64,000 nt of DNA from Rhodoplanes sp049284695 (GTDB lineage Bacteria > Pseudomonadota > Alphaproteobacteria > Rhizobiales > Xanthobacteraceae): assembly GCA_049284695.1 (NCBI GenBank), contig JBAPYK010000175.1, positions 1 through 64,000 of the forward strand, in the 5' to 3' direction. The position numbers were made by a program, and so were the translations under genes. The notes under the pieces are model-generated. The model was not told where the DNA came from, made no database searches, and saw nothing but the letters and a program-made list of their open reading frames with translations. Within the stretch, counting starts at the first letter, position 1; each line of letters begins with the position of its first letter. This document shows positions 9,725 through 16,914 of the stretch, one piece after another.

Positions 9725-11620
9725 GTGAAAATGAACTTCCCTCGCGCATTAGCCTTGCTGTTCCAACGATCGGCGCAAGAGAGGCAAACGACGGCCTTTT
9801 CAAGCATAGTCCGCCCGATGCCGCGCAGAAAAATTTATCACGCGGTCGACAGCGCCGCTGTCAGCCTCCCGAGGGCACGCCCCCCTGTTACATTTAAATC
9901 CGGAATCATCAGTCCGATCGGCAGATTGTCTATTTGGCTGTGGATCCTATTACGATTCTATGCGGGCAATCTGGTGGATGTCGTGGCGCGGCGCGATAGC
10001 GACAAGCGGCGCGCTGCTCGCCTGCGCCGCTTGTTCGAAAGTGGCGGCCCAACCTTCGCCAAGCTTGGGCAGCAGCTATCGATGCGCGTCGACATGCTGC
10101 CCTATGCCTATTGCGCCGAGCTCGCCAAGATGCTGGATCGGGCGGCGCCCATTCGGACCGAGCAAGCGATCGAAATCATCGAGCGCAATCTTGGACGGCG
10201 GATCGAGGATGTGTTCGATGCGTTCGACCCGACTCCGATCGGCTCCGCGTCGCTCGCCTGCGTCTATCAAGCTCAATTGAAGACCGGCGAACGGGTGGCC
10301 GTGAAAGTCCGGCGACCGGGGATTGGACCGCTCATCGCCGCTGACTTGCGCGCGGCAAACTGGTTGATGATGGTGGCGGAGACGCTCACCATCATACCGC
10401 CGGGCCCTCCGCGGCGGTTCCGGGAGGACTTCGAGACCATCCTTTTTAACGAAATGAACTTCCGCGCTGAAGCTCGCTATACCGACATATTTCGCAGACG
10501 CGCGGCCAAGCGCAAGAAAGACGTTACCGCGCCGCGGGTCTATTTCAAGTACTGCACCGAAGAAGTGATGGTGAGCGAATTCGTATCAGGCGTGTGGATG
10601 TGGGAAGTCCTGGCAGCGGTCGACAGCAACGACCGGCAGTTCTTGGCAAGGCTGCGCAGCCAGGGAATCGAGCCGAAGGCGCTGGCAAGCAGAATTGTCA
10701 GGATCATGAACCGAGAGGTGCAGGAGGAGCTTTTTTTCCATGCCGACCCGCACCCGGCCAACCTTATAATCATGCCCGACAATAAGATTTGCTTCATCGA
10801 CTTTGGCGCTATCGGACGGTTTTCGACGCAAACACGCAAGCTACTACGTGAATTGGCGTACCATACCGGTAACGGAGACATCGGGAGGATCGTCAACACG
10901 TCGCTGAGCTTCCTTGGGCCTCTTCCGCCCATGGACGTCGAGCGGGTGCGTTACGAACTGGATAAAATCTACGCCGATGCGGTCTATGCGATTAACAGCG
11001 AAGACGCCGAGTGGTGGGAGAAAACCTCGGCGCAGGGTTGGCTTCGCTTTCTCGAAGTTGCGCGGCAATTCTCGCTGCCGGCGAGTTTCGAGTCGCTATT
11101 GTTCTTCAGAACAACGTTTGCTTACGACACCATTGTCCATCGTTTGAATAATAAAATCGATATCGTGAAGGAAACGAAAGCCTACCAGCTCGAACGCGCC
11201 AAGGAGGCGCGCAAACGCATGAGAGATGCTTTTAAGAGCCGTCTTCGAGGGCCCACCGATATGGATTATCTGCAGATGGAGGAAACCAGCGACATGCTCA
11301 CGCTGCTGTTTTTCCAACTGCAGCGAAATATCGAAAATCCGATCATCCACTTCAGGAACATTGTCGGAAAGATCGCTTATATAGCCTCCCTGTTTCTGAA
11401 GCTTGGATTCCTGGTCGGCATAGCAAGTCTCATCGGCCTTGTCGCCAACGCCGTTTCAAGAAACTGGTTCGGTCAGGAGATCGACTGGTCATCGATTTTC
11501 GAAAGGGCGACCACGTTCGGTTGGGTTCAGCTAGGCCTGATCGCGGTCGGCCTAATCGTCATCCGCAGGATTGTGATCCGTTTGGGCCTGCCGGATACCA
11601 GGCTCAATTCCGATCGATGA
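9725..11620 (+). CDS. ABC1/UbiB/AarF-family atypical kinase
   Basis: 631 residues. The diagnostic family motifs are present: KxGQ at 113-116, the Ala-Val-Lys with Lys194, a Glu-rich segment near 240-250 (NEMNFRAEA), HADPHPAN at 339-346 and DFG at 359-361. Two hydrophobic helices at the C-terminus (about 555-580 and 600-620) match the membrane anchor of UbiB. Family members support ubiquinone or other isoprenoid/lipid metabolism through ATPase activity. This copy stands alone, without ubiE or ubiJ, and has a 60-residue N-terminal extension, so it may be an accessory paralogue. The start codon is GTG at 9725 with an ATG two codons later. It stands next to the lipid-like cluster, but a link is inference. 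Confidence 0.87.
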   Translation: MKMNFPRALALLFQRSAQERQTTAFSSIVRPMPRRKIYHAVDSAAVSLPRARPPVTFKSGIISPIGRLSIWLWILLRFYAGNLVDVVARRDSDKRRAARLRRLFESGGPTFAKLGQQLSMRVDMLPYAYCAELAKMLDRAAPIRTEQAIEIIERNLGRRIEDVFDAFDPTPIGSASLACVYQAQLKTGERVAVKVRRPGIGPLIAADLRAANWLMMVAETLTIIPPGPPRRFREDFETILFNEMNFRAEARYTDIFRRRAAKRKKDVTAPRVYFKYCTEEVMVSEFVSGVWMWEVLAAVDSNDRQFLARLRSQGIEPKALASRIVRIMNREVQEELFFHADPHPANLIIMPDNKICFIDFGAIGRFSTQTRKLLRELAYHTGNGDIGRIVNTSLSFLGPLPPMDVERVRYELDKIYADAVYAINSEDAEWWEKTSAQGWLRFLEVARQFSLPASFESLLFFRTTFAYDTIVHRLNNKIDIVKETKAYQLERAKEARKRMRDAFKSRLRGPTDMDYLQMEETSDMLTLLFFQLQRNIENPIIHFRNIVGKIAYIASLFLKLGFLVGIASLIGLVANAVSRNWFGQEIDWSSIFERATTFGWVQLGLIAVGLIVIRRIVIRLGLPDTRLNSDR

Positions 11621-11682
11621 ACCGATGAGGTCATTGCGACGGGCGACGATCCCATACGTTTAAGCGCCGCCCAGGATGCATG

Positions 11683-12459
11683 TCACGGCTTTTGCGCCGA
11701 CGTGAGCAGATAATACCGGACGCCGAAATTAAACAGCGAGCTAAAAAGGATTGTGAATAAGGAAGCACGAACATAGGTTGCCAGATCCATGCGGCCGGCT
11801 TGGCGCTCCTGATGCGGCCAGGCGCGCACATGGCGGATGAAGCTCTTCCAGCACTCTTCGGTGGCGTCGATAACCCGCACGTTCTCGAAGCCGGCCCCCG
11901 CGAGATGGTCGGCGATCTCACCCGGGCTCTGGAGCGCGTTGGCCGGCACCTTTCTTTGCCACGATCTCGGCCCCAGAATATCCGCGGTGACGAGGCAGCC
12001 TCCTGGCTTAAGCACCCGGAATGCCTCACGATAGAAGCTATCACGCGTGTCGAAGTGAAAGGCCGCTTCTACGCAAATGATGTTGTCGAAAGAGCTGCTT
12101 GGGAACTCGAGCTGCGTCGCGTCCCTGAGAAGAAAAGTACATCCCGGCGCGAGTTCCGAAGCCCTCTTGAGCTGTTTCTCCGAGATGTTTATGGCGACAA
12201 TATCGGAAGGTTGGTAGTGGCGCAGCAAATGACGCGTGGATGCGCCGCGGCCGCAGGCGACGTCCAGGATGCGGCCATTTTTGTCCGGGATCATTGAAAG
12301 CAGCTTGCCGATCAGATTCTCGCACGCCTCCGCCTGATTCTTGGTCTCTGCGGTCCAATAGCCGTAATTCATGTAGTCGCTGTGCCCGTAGTATTCCGCT
12401 ACCAGGGGGTGCCACTTGCCATCGTAGAAATCGAGGATCTGTTGTCGGTTATTTTTCAT
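11683..12459 (-). CDS. Class I SAM-dependent methyltransferase with hydrophobic C-terminus
   Basis: 258 residues from the ATG at 12457-12459, which has AGGGGCG about seven bases upstream; a longer open frame to 12744 has a low-complexity leader and is rejected. Motif I is at about 65-75 (LDVACGRGAST), followed by an acidic loop, Asp-Ala-Thr and a post-core FRVLKPGG motif. It is the methyltransferase-11/UbiE-like small-molecule or lipid type. The C-terminal 30 residues (LFTILFSSLFNFGVRYY) are hydrophobic, which suggests membrane association and a lipophilic substrate. It could O-, N- or C-methylate a product of the polyketide cluster 3 kb away. That is inference from location and the lipophilic tail. 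Confidence 0.84.
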   Translation of the reverse strand: MKNNRQQILDFYDGKWHPLVAEYYGHSDYMNYGYWTAETKNQAEACENLIGKLLSMIPDKNGRILDVACGRGASTRHLLRHYQPSDIVAINISEKQLKRASELAPGCTFLLRDATQLEFPSSSFDNIICVEAAFHFDTRDSFYREAFRVLKPGGCLVTADILGPRSWQRKVPANALQSPGEIADHLAGAGFENVRVIDATEECWKSFIRHVRAWPHQERQAGRMDLATYVRASLFTILFSSLFNFGVRYYLLTSAQKP

Positions 12460-13170
12460 GTATTCACGCCCCTGAGCCGGCGCTGCGCCCGCTCTTTGCG
12501 CACAAGCTTCACGGGCAAGCTGCCTCACCGGCGGCGCGGACTCAAGTGCGGATGCAAGCCGCCCGCTATCGAAAACGTGACCTCCTCGCGTCGGGTGCGA
12601 CGACGATGATTGCGATCGCGCGGACTGATCAAATCGGCTTGAACTGGTCGGCACACGCGTGGGGCATCGAAGCTTCGGCCACATTATCGGGCAGTCCTTA
12701 GCGAGCCCTCGCCATTGAGCGGCCCCATCCGGAGAGGTGGGCAACCCTCAACGGGTGGCCGCGCGCAAGCGCACCGCCGCCACTACACACGGTGTTGATG
12801 CTTGGTTGTTTCCCCAGGGGGCCACCGCCCGCCGGGTCCAAACAAGCTGGCAGTTGTTTGTTCAGCCAGAGCAAGAACCTCTAGGCCTAATTTCTGCGCG
12901 TGTTCGATCCGACCCATCGTTCAAAACGGCCTGAGCAAGAGACCGAAAATTCCGAGAATGCTCGTTGCCGAACCCGCCGCTCGTGTTATAGACTTATCTT
13001 CAATCTATTCAGATGCGCGGAATATCGGGTGATCGGAGGACGCATCGGACGACAGGGCGCGGTCCGCCTCGAAACGGTCGCCTCCTTTAGGCGAGACAGC
13101 CATTAGGACCGGGACACCTTAGTGAACCGCTCGCGCAACCTTCGTCACTAAATGCGATAGGAGGGATGTC
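12460..13170. other. Intergenic region, no gene supported
   Basis: 711 bp between the methyltransferase and the small acidic-tailed protein. No open frame has a credible translation. A good ribosome site (AGGAGGG, about 13158-13165) precedes the next gene. No clear terminator or promoter is visible. Confidence 0.45.
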
Positions 13171-13515
13171 ATGGACAAGCTCGTCAAACGCGTTACCGTT
13201 GTTCGGGGCAGCGGGGACCACCGCCAAGCAAACGTCGTCTACAGCAGTGATGAAGACGATGATGAAGGTTCCGAGACGCCGCGTTTCACGAAGCTTGAAA
13301 AAAGCATCCGACATTTGCTGAAGGCGCAGGTGATTGCTGCCCAGGAAGCCTATCAACGTCATGTCGAATCGGTCGAGAAAGGAGGGAACTCCTGGCTCGT
13401 GGAAGACCCGTTCAATATGATGAAGGCGCGCCGAAAAGCCATGAAGGAGGCACGCAAAGCCGCACCCTTCAAGCTGATGAAATTCACGTCTGATGAAGAT
13501 GAAGATGAAGACTAA
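13171..13515 (+). CDS. Small protein with acidic internal and terminal tracts (resembles DUF6312)
   Basis: 114 residues, ATG at 13171 preceded by AGGAGGG. Basic N-terminus (MDKLVKRVTVVR), an acidic run at about 25-33 (SSDEDDDEG), and a central helical region with Leu/Ala/Lys/Arg. A Lys/Arg-rich patch (KARRKAMKEARKA) then leads to the acidic tail (SDEDEDED) coded by repeated GATGAA units. The N-terminal pattern resembles a rhizobial domain of unknown function that I recall as DUF6312; this is from memory and not verified. It forms a pair with the next gene, 16 bp downstream. The function is unknown. The charge layout suggests binding of a basic partner or a metal ion. Confidence 0.7.
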   Translation: MDKLVKRVTVVRGSGDHRQANVVYSSDEDDDEGSETPRFTKLEKSIRHLLKAQVIAAQEAYQRHVESVEKGGNSWLVEDPFNMMKARRKAMKEARKAAPFKLMKFTSDEDEDED

Positions 13516-13531
13516 ACGAAGGAGATTGACA

Positions 13532-13813
13532 ATGGCAACTTCTGGAACGACCGCGGCCGAACCAGAATCTAGCCAACAGGACGACATTGGCGCTTCTCAA
13601 ATCGTCGTCGTCGATCTCGATGAGGCGCAGCCTTCCCGGCTTGTTAAACTGCTGCGCAAGGGTCGGGGAAAGCTGATGACGCGTGTCGAGCGAATCGTAG
13701 CCGACTTGAGCGAGGCTGGAACTATTAAATCGGGCGCCCAGCCGGTCGTGATCGTGGTGCGCGAAGCCCCAACGCTATTTGGGTTTTTAAGTGACGACGA
13801 CGACGACGATTGA
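13532..13813 (+). CDS. Small protein with poly-Asp tail (resembles DUF6200)
   Basis: 93 residues from the ATG at 13532, with GGAG seven bases upstream. A longer open frame from 13493 overlaps the previous gene and starts with an artefactual Lys/Met run. After a flexible Ser/Glu-rich N-terminus comes IVVVDLDEA, then an Arg/Lys-Gly-rich segment (LRKGRGKL), a helix, a strand with PVVIVVREA, and a final run of Asp encoded by GAC repeats. The core resembles a small alphaproteobacterial family that I recall as DUF6200; this is tentative. It is cotranscribed with the preceding acidic-tailed gene. The matching acidic tails suggest related regulation or partner binding. Confidence 0.7.
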   Translation: MATSGTTAAEPESSQQDDIGASQIVVVDLDEAQPSRLVKLLRKGRGKLMTRVERIVADLSEAGTIKSGAQPVVIVVREAPTLFGFLSDDDDDD

Positions 13814-14116
13814 GGGTATTCACAGCGATTCAGCCTGATCTCGCGGTTTTCGCTGCGTCCGCAGGACCTGCAATTATTGCGCGCGAGGTGTCGACTAGGC
13901 GCCTCGCGAGATGGGTGCATGGACGCTCGCCATGCGTCCCAGCGCTTTTAGACCGGGGCTGTTTACTCCTTGGCCGGTTCCGCTCGAAAGCTGCGGAGGA
14001 CCGACAGGTAGCGTAAGACGCGCGCATCTCACATTCTTCGAGATATCGACGACCGTTGGCTTGCCTTGGCCGTGTGACTTGGCCGCCGGTGAGCGCGGCC
14101 CCGGACGGGAGCAGTG
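13814..14116. other. Intergenic region
   Basis: 303 bp before the FAD monooxygenase. Nothing recognisable except a ribosome site (GGAG, 14107-14110) for the next gene. Confidence 0.4.
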
Positions 14117-15334
14117 ATGGCGACGGAAGAACTATCCGCCCGTTGTTGCGTGGTCGGCGGTGGGCCCTGCGGGCTCATGCTAGGCTTCCTGCTCGCGCGC
14201 GCCGGCATCGACGTCATCGTTCTCGAGAAACACGGCGACTTCTTGCGCGATTTTCGCGGCGATACCATTCATCCCTCCACGATGGAGGTGATGTTCGAGC
14301 TCGGCCTGCTCGACGAATTCCTTAAACTGCCCCACCAGAGGGAAGACGTTATCGTCGAACGTTTCGGCACCCGAAAATATGCCCTCGCGGACTTTCGTTT
14401 TCTGCCGACCCGGGCCAAATACCTTGCGCTGATGCCGCAGTGGCATTTTCTGAATTTTCTCGCCGAGCAGGGTCGAAATTATCCGTCGTTCCATTTGCGC
14501 ATGTCGACCGAGGCAGTCGAGTTGCTCGAGGAGCAGGGCCGGGTGATCGGCGTTCGCGCCAACGGCCCAGACGGCAAGATCGAGATCCGTACCGATCTCA
14601 CCGTGGGGTGCGACGGCCGCCATTCGACCGTGCGCGCTTGCTCCGGGCTGGCGGTCGAGGACCTCGGTGCGCCGATGGATGCGCTGTGGTTTTGGTTGCC
14701 GAAGCACGCCGACGATCCGATGAAGACCACCAGCAGCCTCGAAGCTGGCCGCAGCATGGTTTTGATGGACCGCGGTGACTATTGGCAGTGCGCTTTCATG
14801 ATCCTGAAAGGGTCGATCGACGAGACGCGACGCGCTGGACTCCCGGAACTGCGGGCGGAAATTGCAGCGCTTTTTCCTCCTTTCGCGGACCGGGTCGATA
14901 CCCTTGCGGACTGGGAGCAGATCAAACTCCTCAATGTCACGGTCAACCGGCTTAAGCGCTGGTATCGACCGGGGTTGCTCTGCATCGGCGATGCCGCCCA
15001 CGCGATGTCGCCCTTATTGGGCGTCGGGCTCGGTCTCGCGGTCCAGGACGCGGTGGCGGCGGCGAACATCCTGTGGGGGCCGCTCGCGGCCGGAACCTTA
15101 TGCGAGGCCGATCTCGCGCGCGTACAGAAACGGCGGGAATTTCCGACCCGTTTCACTCAGGGCATCCAGATGCTCCTGCATCGATCGTTCGACCGGGCTC
15201 TGCGCCAGGCCGAGAGCCGAGCGCTCGAGGCGCCTTTGTCGGTGCGGCTGTTGGCAGCTTTGCCGCTGCTCCGGCGCCTGCCGGCGCGGCTGGTCGGCAT
15301 GGGGGTGCGCCCGGAGCATGTCCACGTCCCTTAG
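14117..15334 (+). CDS. FAD-dependent aromatic-type monooxygenase (PHBH/UbiH fold)
   Basis: 405 residues. The dinucleotide-binding motif GGGPCG is at 14-19, the DG motif at about 163-173 (VGCDGRHSTVR) and the second FAD motif GDAAHAMSP at 291-299. This is the full set for group A flavin hydroxylases that use NAD(P)H and O2. The ATG at 14117 is chosen over a GTG one codon upstream because it sits six bases after GGAG. The gene converges on the biosynthetic block, and its stop codon lies inside a repeat shared with the neighbour. It may hydroxylate an intermediate of the polyketide/aminolipid pathway. An unrelated aromatic substrate is equally possible from sequence alone. Confidence 0.86.
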   Translation: MATEELSARCCVVGGGPCGLMLGFLLARAGIDVIVLEKHGDFLRDFRGDTIHPSTMEVMFELGLLDEFLKLPHQREDVIVERFGTRKYALADFRFLPTRAKYLALMPQWHFLNFLAEQGRNYPSFHLRMSTEAVELLEEQGRVIGVRANGPDGKIEIRTDLTVGCDGRHSTVRACSGLAVEDLGAPMDALWFWLPKHADDPMKTTSSLEAGRSMVLMDRGDYWQCAFMILKGSIDETRRAGLPELRAEIAALFPPFADRVDTLADWEQIKLLNVTVNRLKRWYRPGLLCIGDAAHAMSPLLGVGLGLAVQDAVAAANILWGPLAAGTLCEADLARVQKRREFPTRFTQGIQMLLHRSFDRALRQAESRALEAPLSVRLLAALPLLRRLPARLVGMGVRPEHVHVP

Positions 15335-15433
15335 AGCGAATTCCATTCCGGTGGAATCGGAATTCGCTCTTGTTTTCCTTTAGCCGCATTTTCTGCGGCG
15401 AACCGGTTCCCACTTCGCCGGAAAATGCTCTAG
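15332..15433. repeat. Composite palindromic intergenic repeat between convergent genes
   Basis: Two palindromes in tandem. The first pairs AGAGCGAATTCC with GGAATTCGCTCT around a short loop (about 15333-15371). The second pairs GCATTTTC-type arms around CCGGTTC (about 15386-15430). Both outer ends read TAGAGC, one per strand. Elements of this form are common between genes in Bradyrhizobium-like genomes (from general knowledge). The first hairpin probably also acts as a terminator for both convergent genes. Confidence 0.75.
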
Positions 15434-16710
15434 TCCGACGCACACCCAGCCATCGAAAGCGCGGCCCGGGCTGATCGGCGTGGGAAGCCAGGCACCGAGC
15501 GTGCGCCCCCGCGTTGTTCACGATATTCAAGATGCGCTTGCCGCTGCGGCGTCGGAACAAACCGGTTTTTGAATACATCTAATGGGGGAGTCGAAGGTTT
15601 GTGAACGACCAGCATGCCCCCTCCGAAATAAATAAATCTGGACATTATGGGTCCAAGGCCTTTGGCAAAAAGGTATAGCGGCGCGAAATCACAACCTATC
15701 CGCGCCTTGAAGGCGGCGGCGGTCTGTCCGGCGTTGATCGTTGCAACGCCCTTTCGGAATGCGCGATCGAAGCCGACATACATGAGATTGAAATATGAAT
15801 CGAACTCGTGGTTCAGCCGATAGTCGAGACCGGCATATGTCATGTGATACGTCGGTCCGTCGTGAAGGGCCCAACCAAACGCGATGATTCTTTTGTCTTT
15901 GAATAGCGCAATGAGGTCTGTTTCGGGGCTTAGGCGCAGCACGGTTTGATGAAAATAATCGATTGGAAGCATTTCCACCTTAACATCGGATTTCTCGACC
16001 ATTTGACAATACATCGCATGAACTTCAGGCGTGTATAATTTCAGTATTTCTTCGACGTCGGTCAGGATAACTTTTTCTATCCCAGCCTTGTTCAGCTTGC
16101 GCGTTGACCGGTTGATTTGCTGACGATAGCGCGTCTTCAAAGCCGAACAATATTCCCCAAAATCCGCAAACGAATGCTTGAAAATATGCATCGGCGGAAT
16201 CGCGATGGATTTATAACCCGCTGCGAGCAACGGCTTCATCCATTCCAGATCACTCTCCCCGAATTCCTTGTAAACGATCACGTGCATTCCGGTCTCTTTT
16301 GCTATGTCATTCATGACTCCATCCAGTATCGGAAGGACCTGCGCGCTTTCCTTGGTCTGCGCCAGCGCCAAACTCTTCTCGCCGGGCGATCCCGGCAAGC
16401 TGCAGAAGAGCACTTTGAGTTGATGAAGCCTCGATAGCCCGGGTATGCGCCGGATAAGCCAGGCCATGCGGCGATCAGCCAGCTCCGCGAGGTCGATGGT
16501 CATGCCAGCGAGTCCTGCGCACGCGACGGGACGAGCGTCATCGTAGATGATGACGTACCAGAAGCGGCAAGTCTGTTTCATGCTGCTTTCGACGCCAGCT
16601 ATGAAGCGAGGGTCCATGAATATCGAAGCGCCGGCTTCGGAGCGAACGCGCTGCCAGGCGTTCACGTCGACGTCGTCAATCGAGTCGAAAACGCGATAGG
16701 TATAAGGCAT
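15430..16710 (-). CDS. FemAB/GNAT-like acyltransferase, paralogue 1
   Basis: 426 residues with the double-GNAT layout of peptidogalycan/FemAB-like and Acetyltransf_6 proteins. A Tyr-Arg-Gln-Gln-Ile-Asn-Arg-Ser...Arg-Lys-Leu motif lies at about 195-206, followed by a second domain with I-A-F-G-W and YRLNHEFDSYFNLMY. These enzymes move acyl or aminoacyl groups onto amines. It is closely similar along its length to the proteins at 27426-28628 and 28699-29925, so they are paralogues. Its last 40 residues differ from theirs, are Arg/Gly/Ala-rich and end on a TAG supplied by the adjacent repeat, so the tail may be acquired. It is last in the minus-strand biosynthetic block, 204 bp after the aminotransferase fusion. 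Confidence 0.8.
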   Translation of the reverse strand: MPYTYRVFDSIDDVDVNAWQRVRSEAGASIFMDPRFIAGVESSMKQTCRFWYVIIYDDARPVACAGLAGMTIDLAELADRRMAWLIRRIPGLSRLHQLKVLFCSLPGSPGEKSLALAQTKESAQVLPILDGVMNDIAKETGMHVIVYKEFGESDLEWMKPLLAAGYKSIAIPPMHIFKHSFADFGEYCSALKTRYRQQINRSTRKLNKAGIEKVILTDVEEILKLYTPEVHAMYCQMVEKSDVKVEMLPIDYFHQTVLRLSPETDLIALFKDKRIIAFGWALHDGPTYHMTYAGLDYRLNHEFDSYFNLMYVGFDRAFRKGVATINAGQTAAAFKARIGCDFAPLYLFAKGLGPIMSRFIYFGGGMLVVHKPSTPPLDVFKNRFVPTPQRQAHLEYREQRGGARSVPGFPRRSARAALSMAGCASD

Positions 16711-16914
16711 TCGTCAACATCTCCTGGCATTACGCCAATCGTCTGAAGACTGTTTTAGTCGGTATGCCGGTCCCCATGCTTGCTGTCGTTGGCGCGAGCT
16801 TATCCGAGGCGAAATCATCTTGGCCGTGACGGGTTCTCCGGTCGAAGAGAGGATGGAGTCCGCCGTTGCGCGGTTTGAGACGCGCGAAAGGCGATGATTT
16901 GCGCGCCTCACGCG

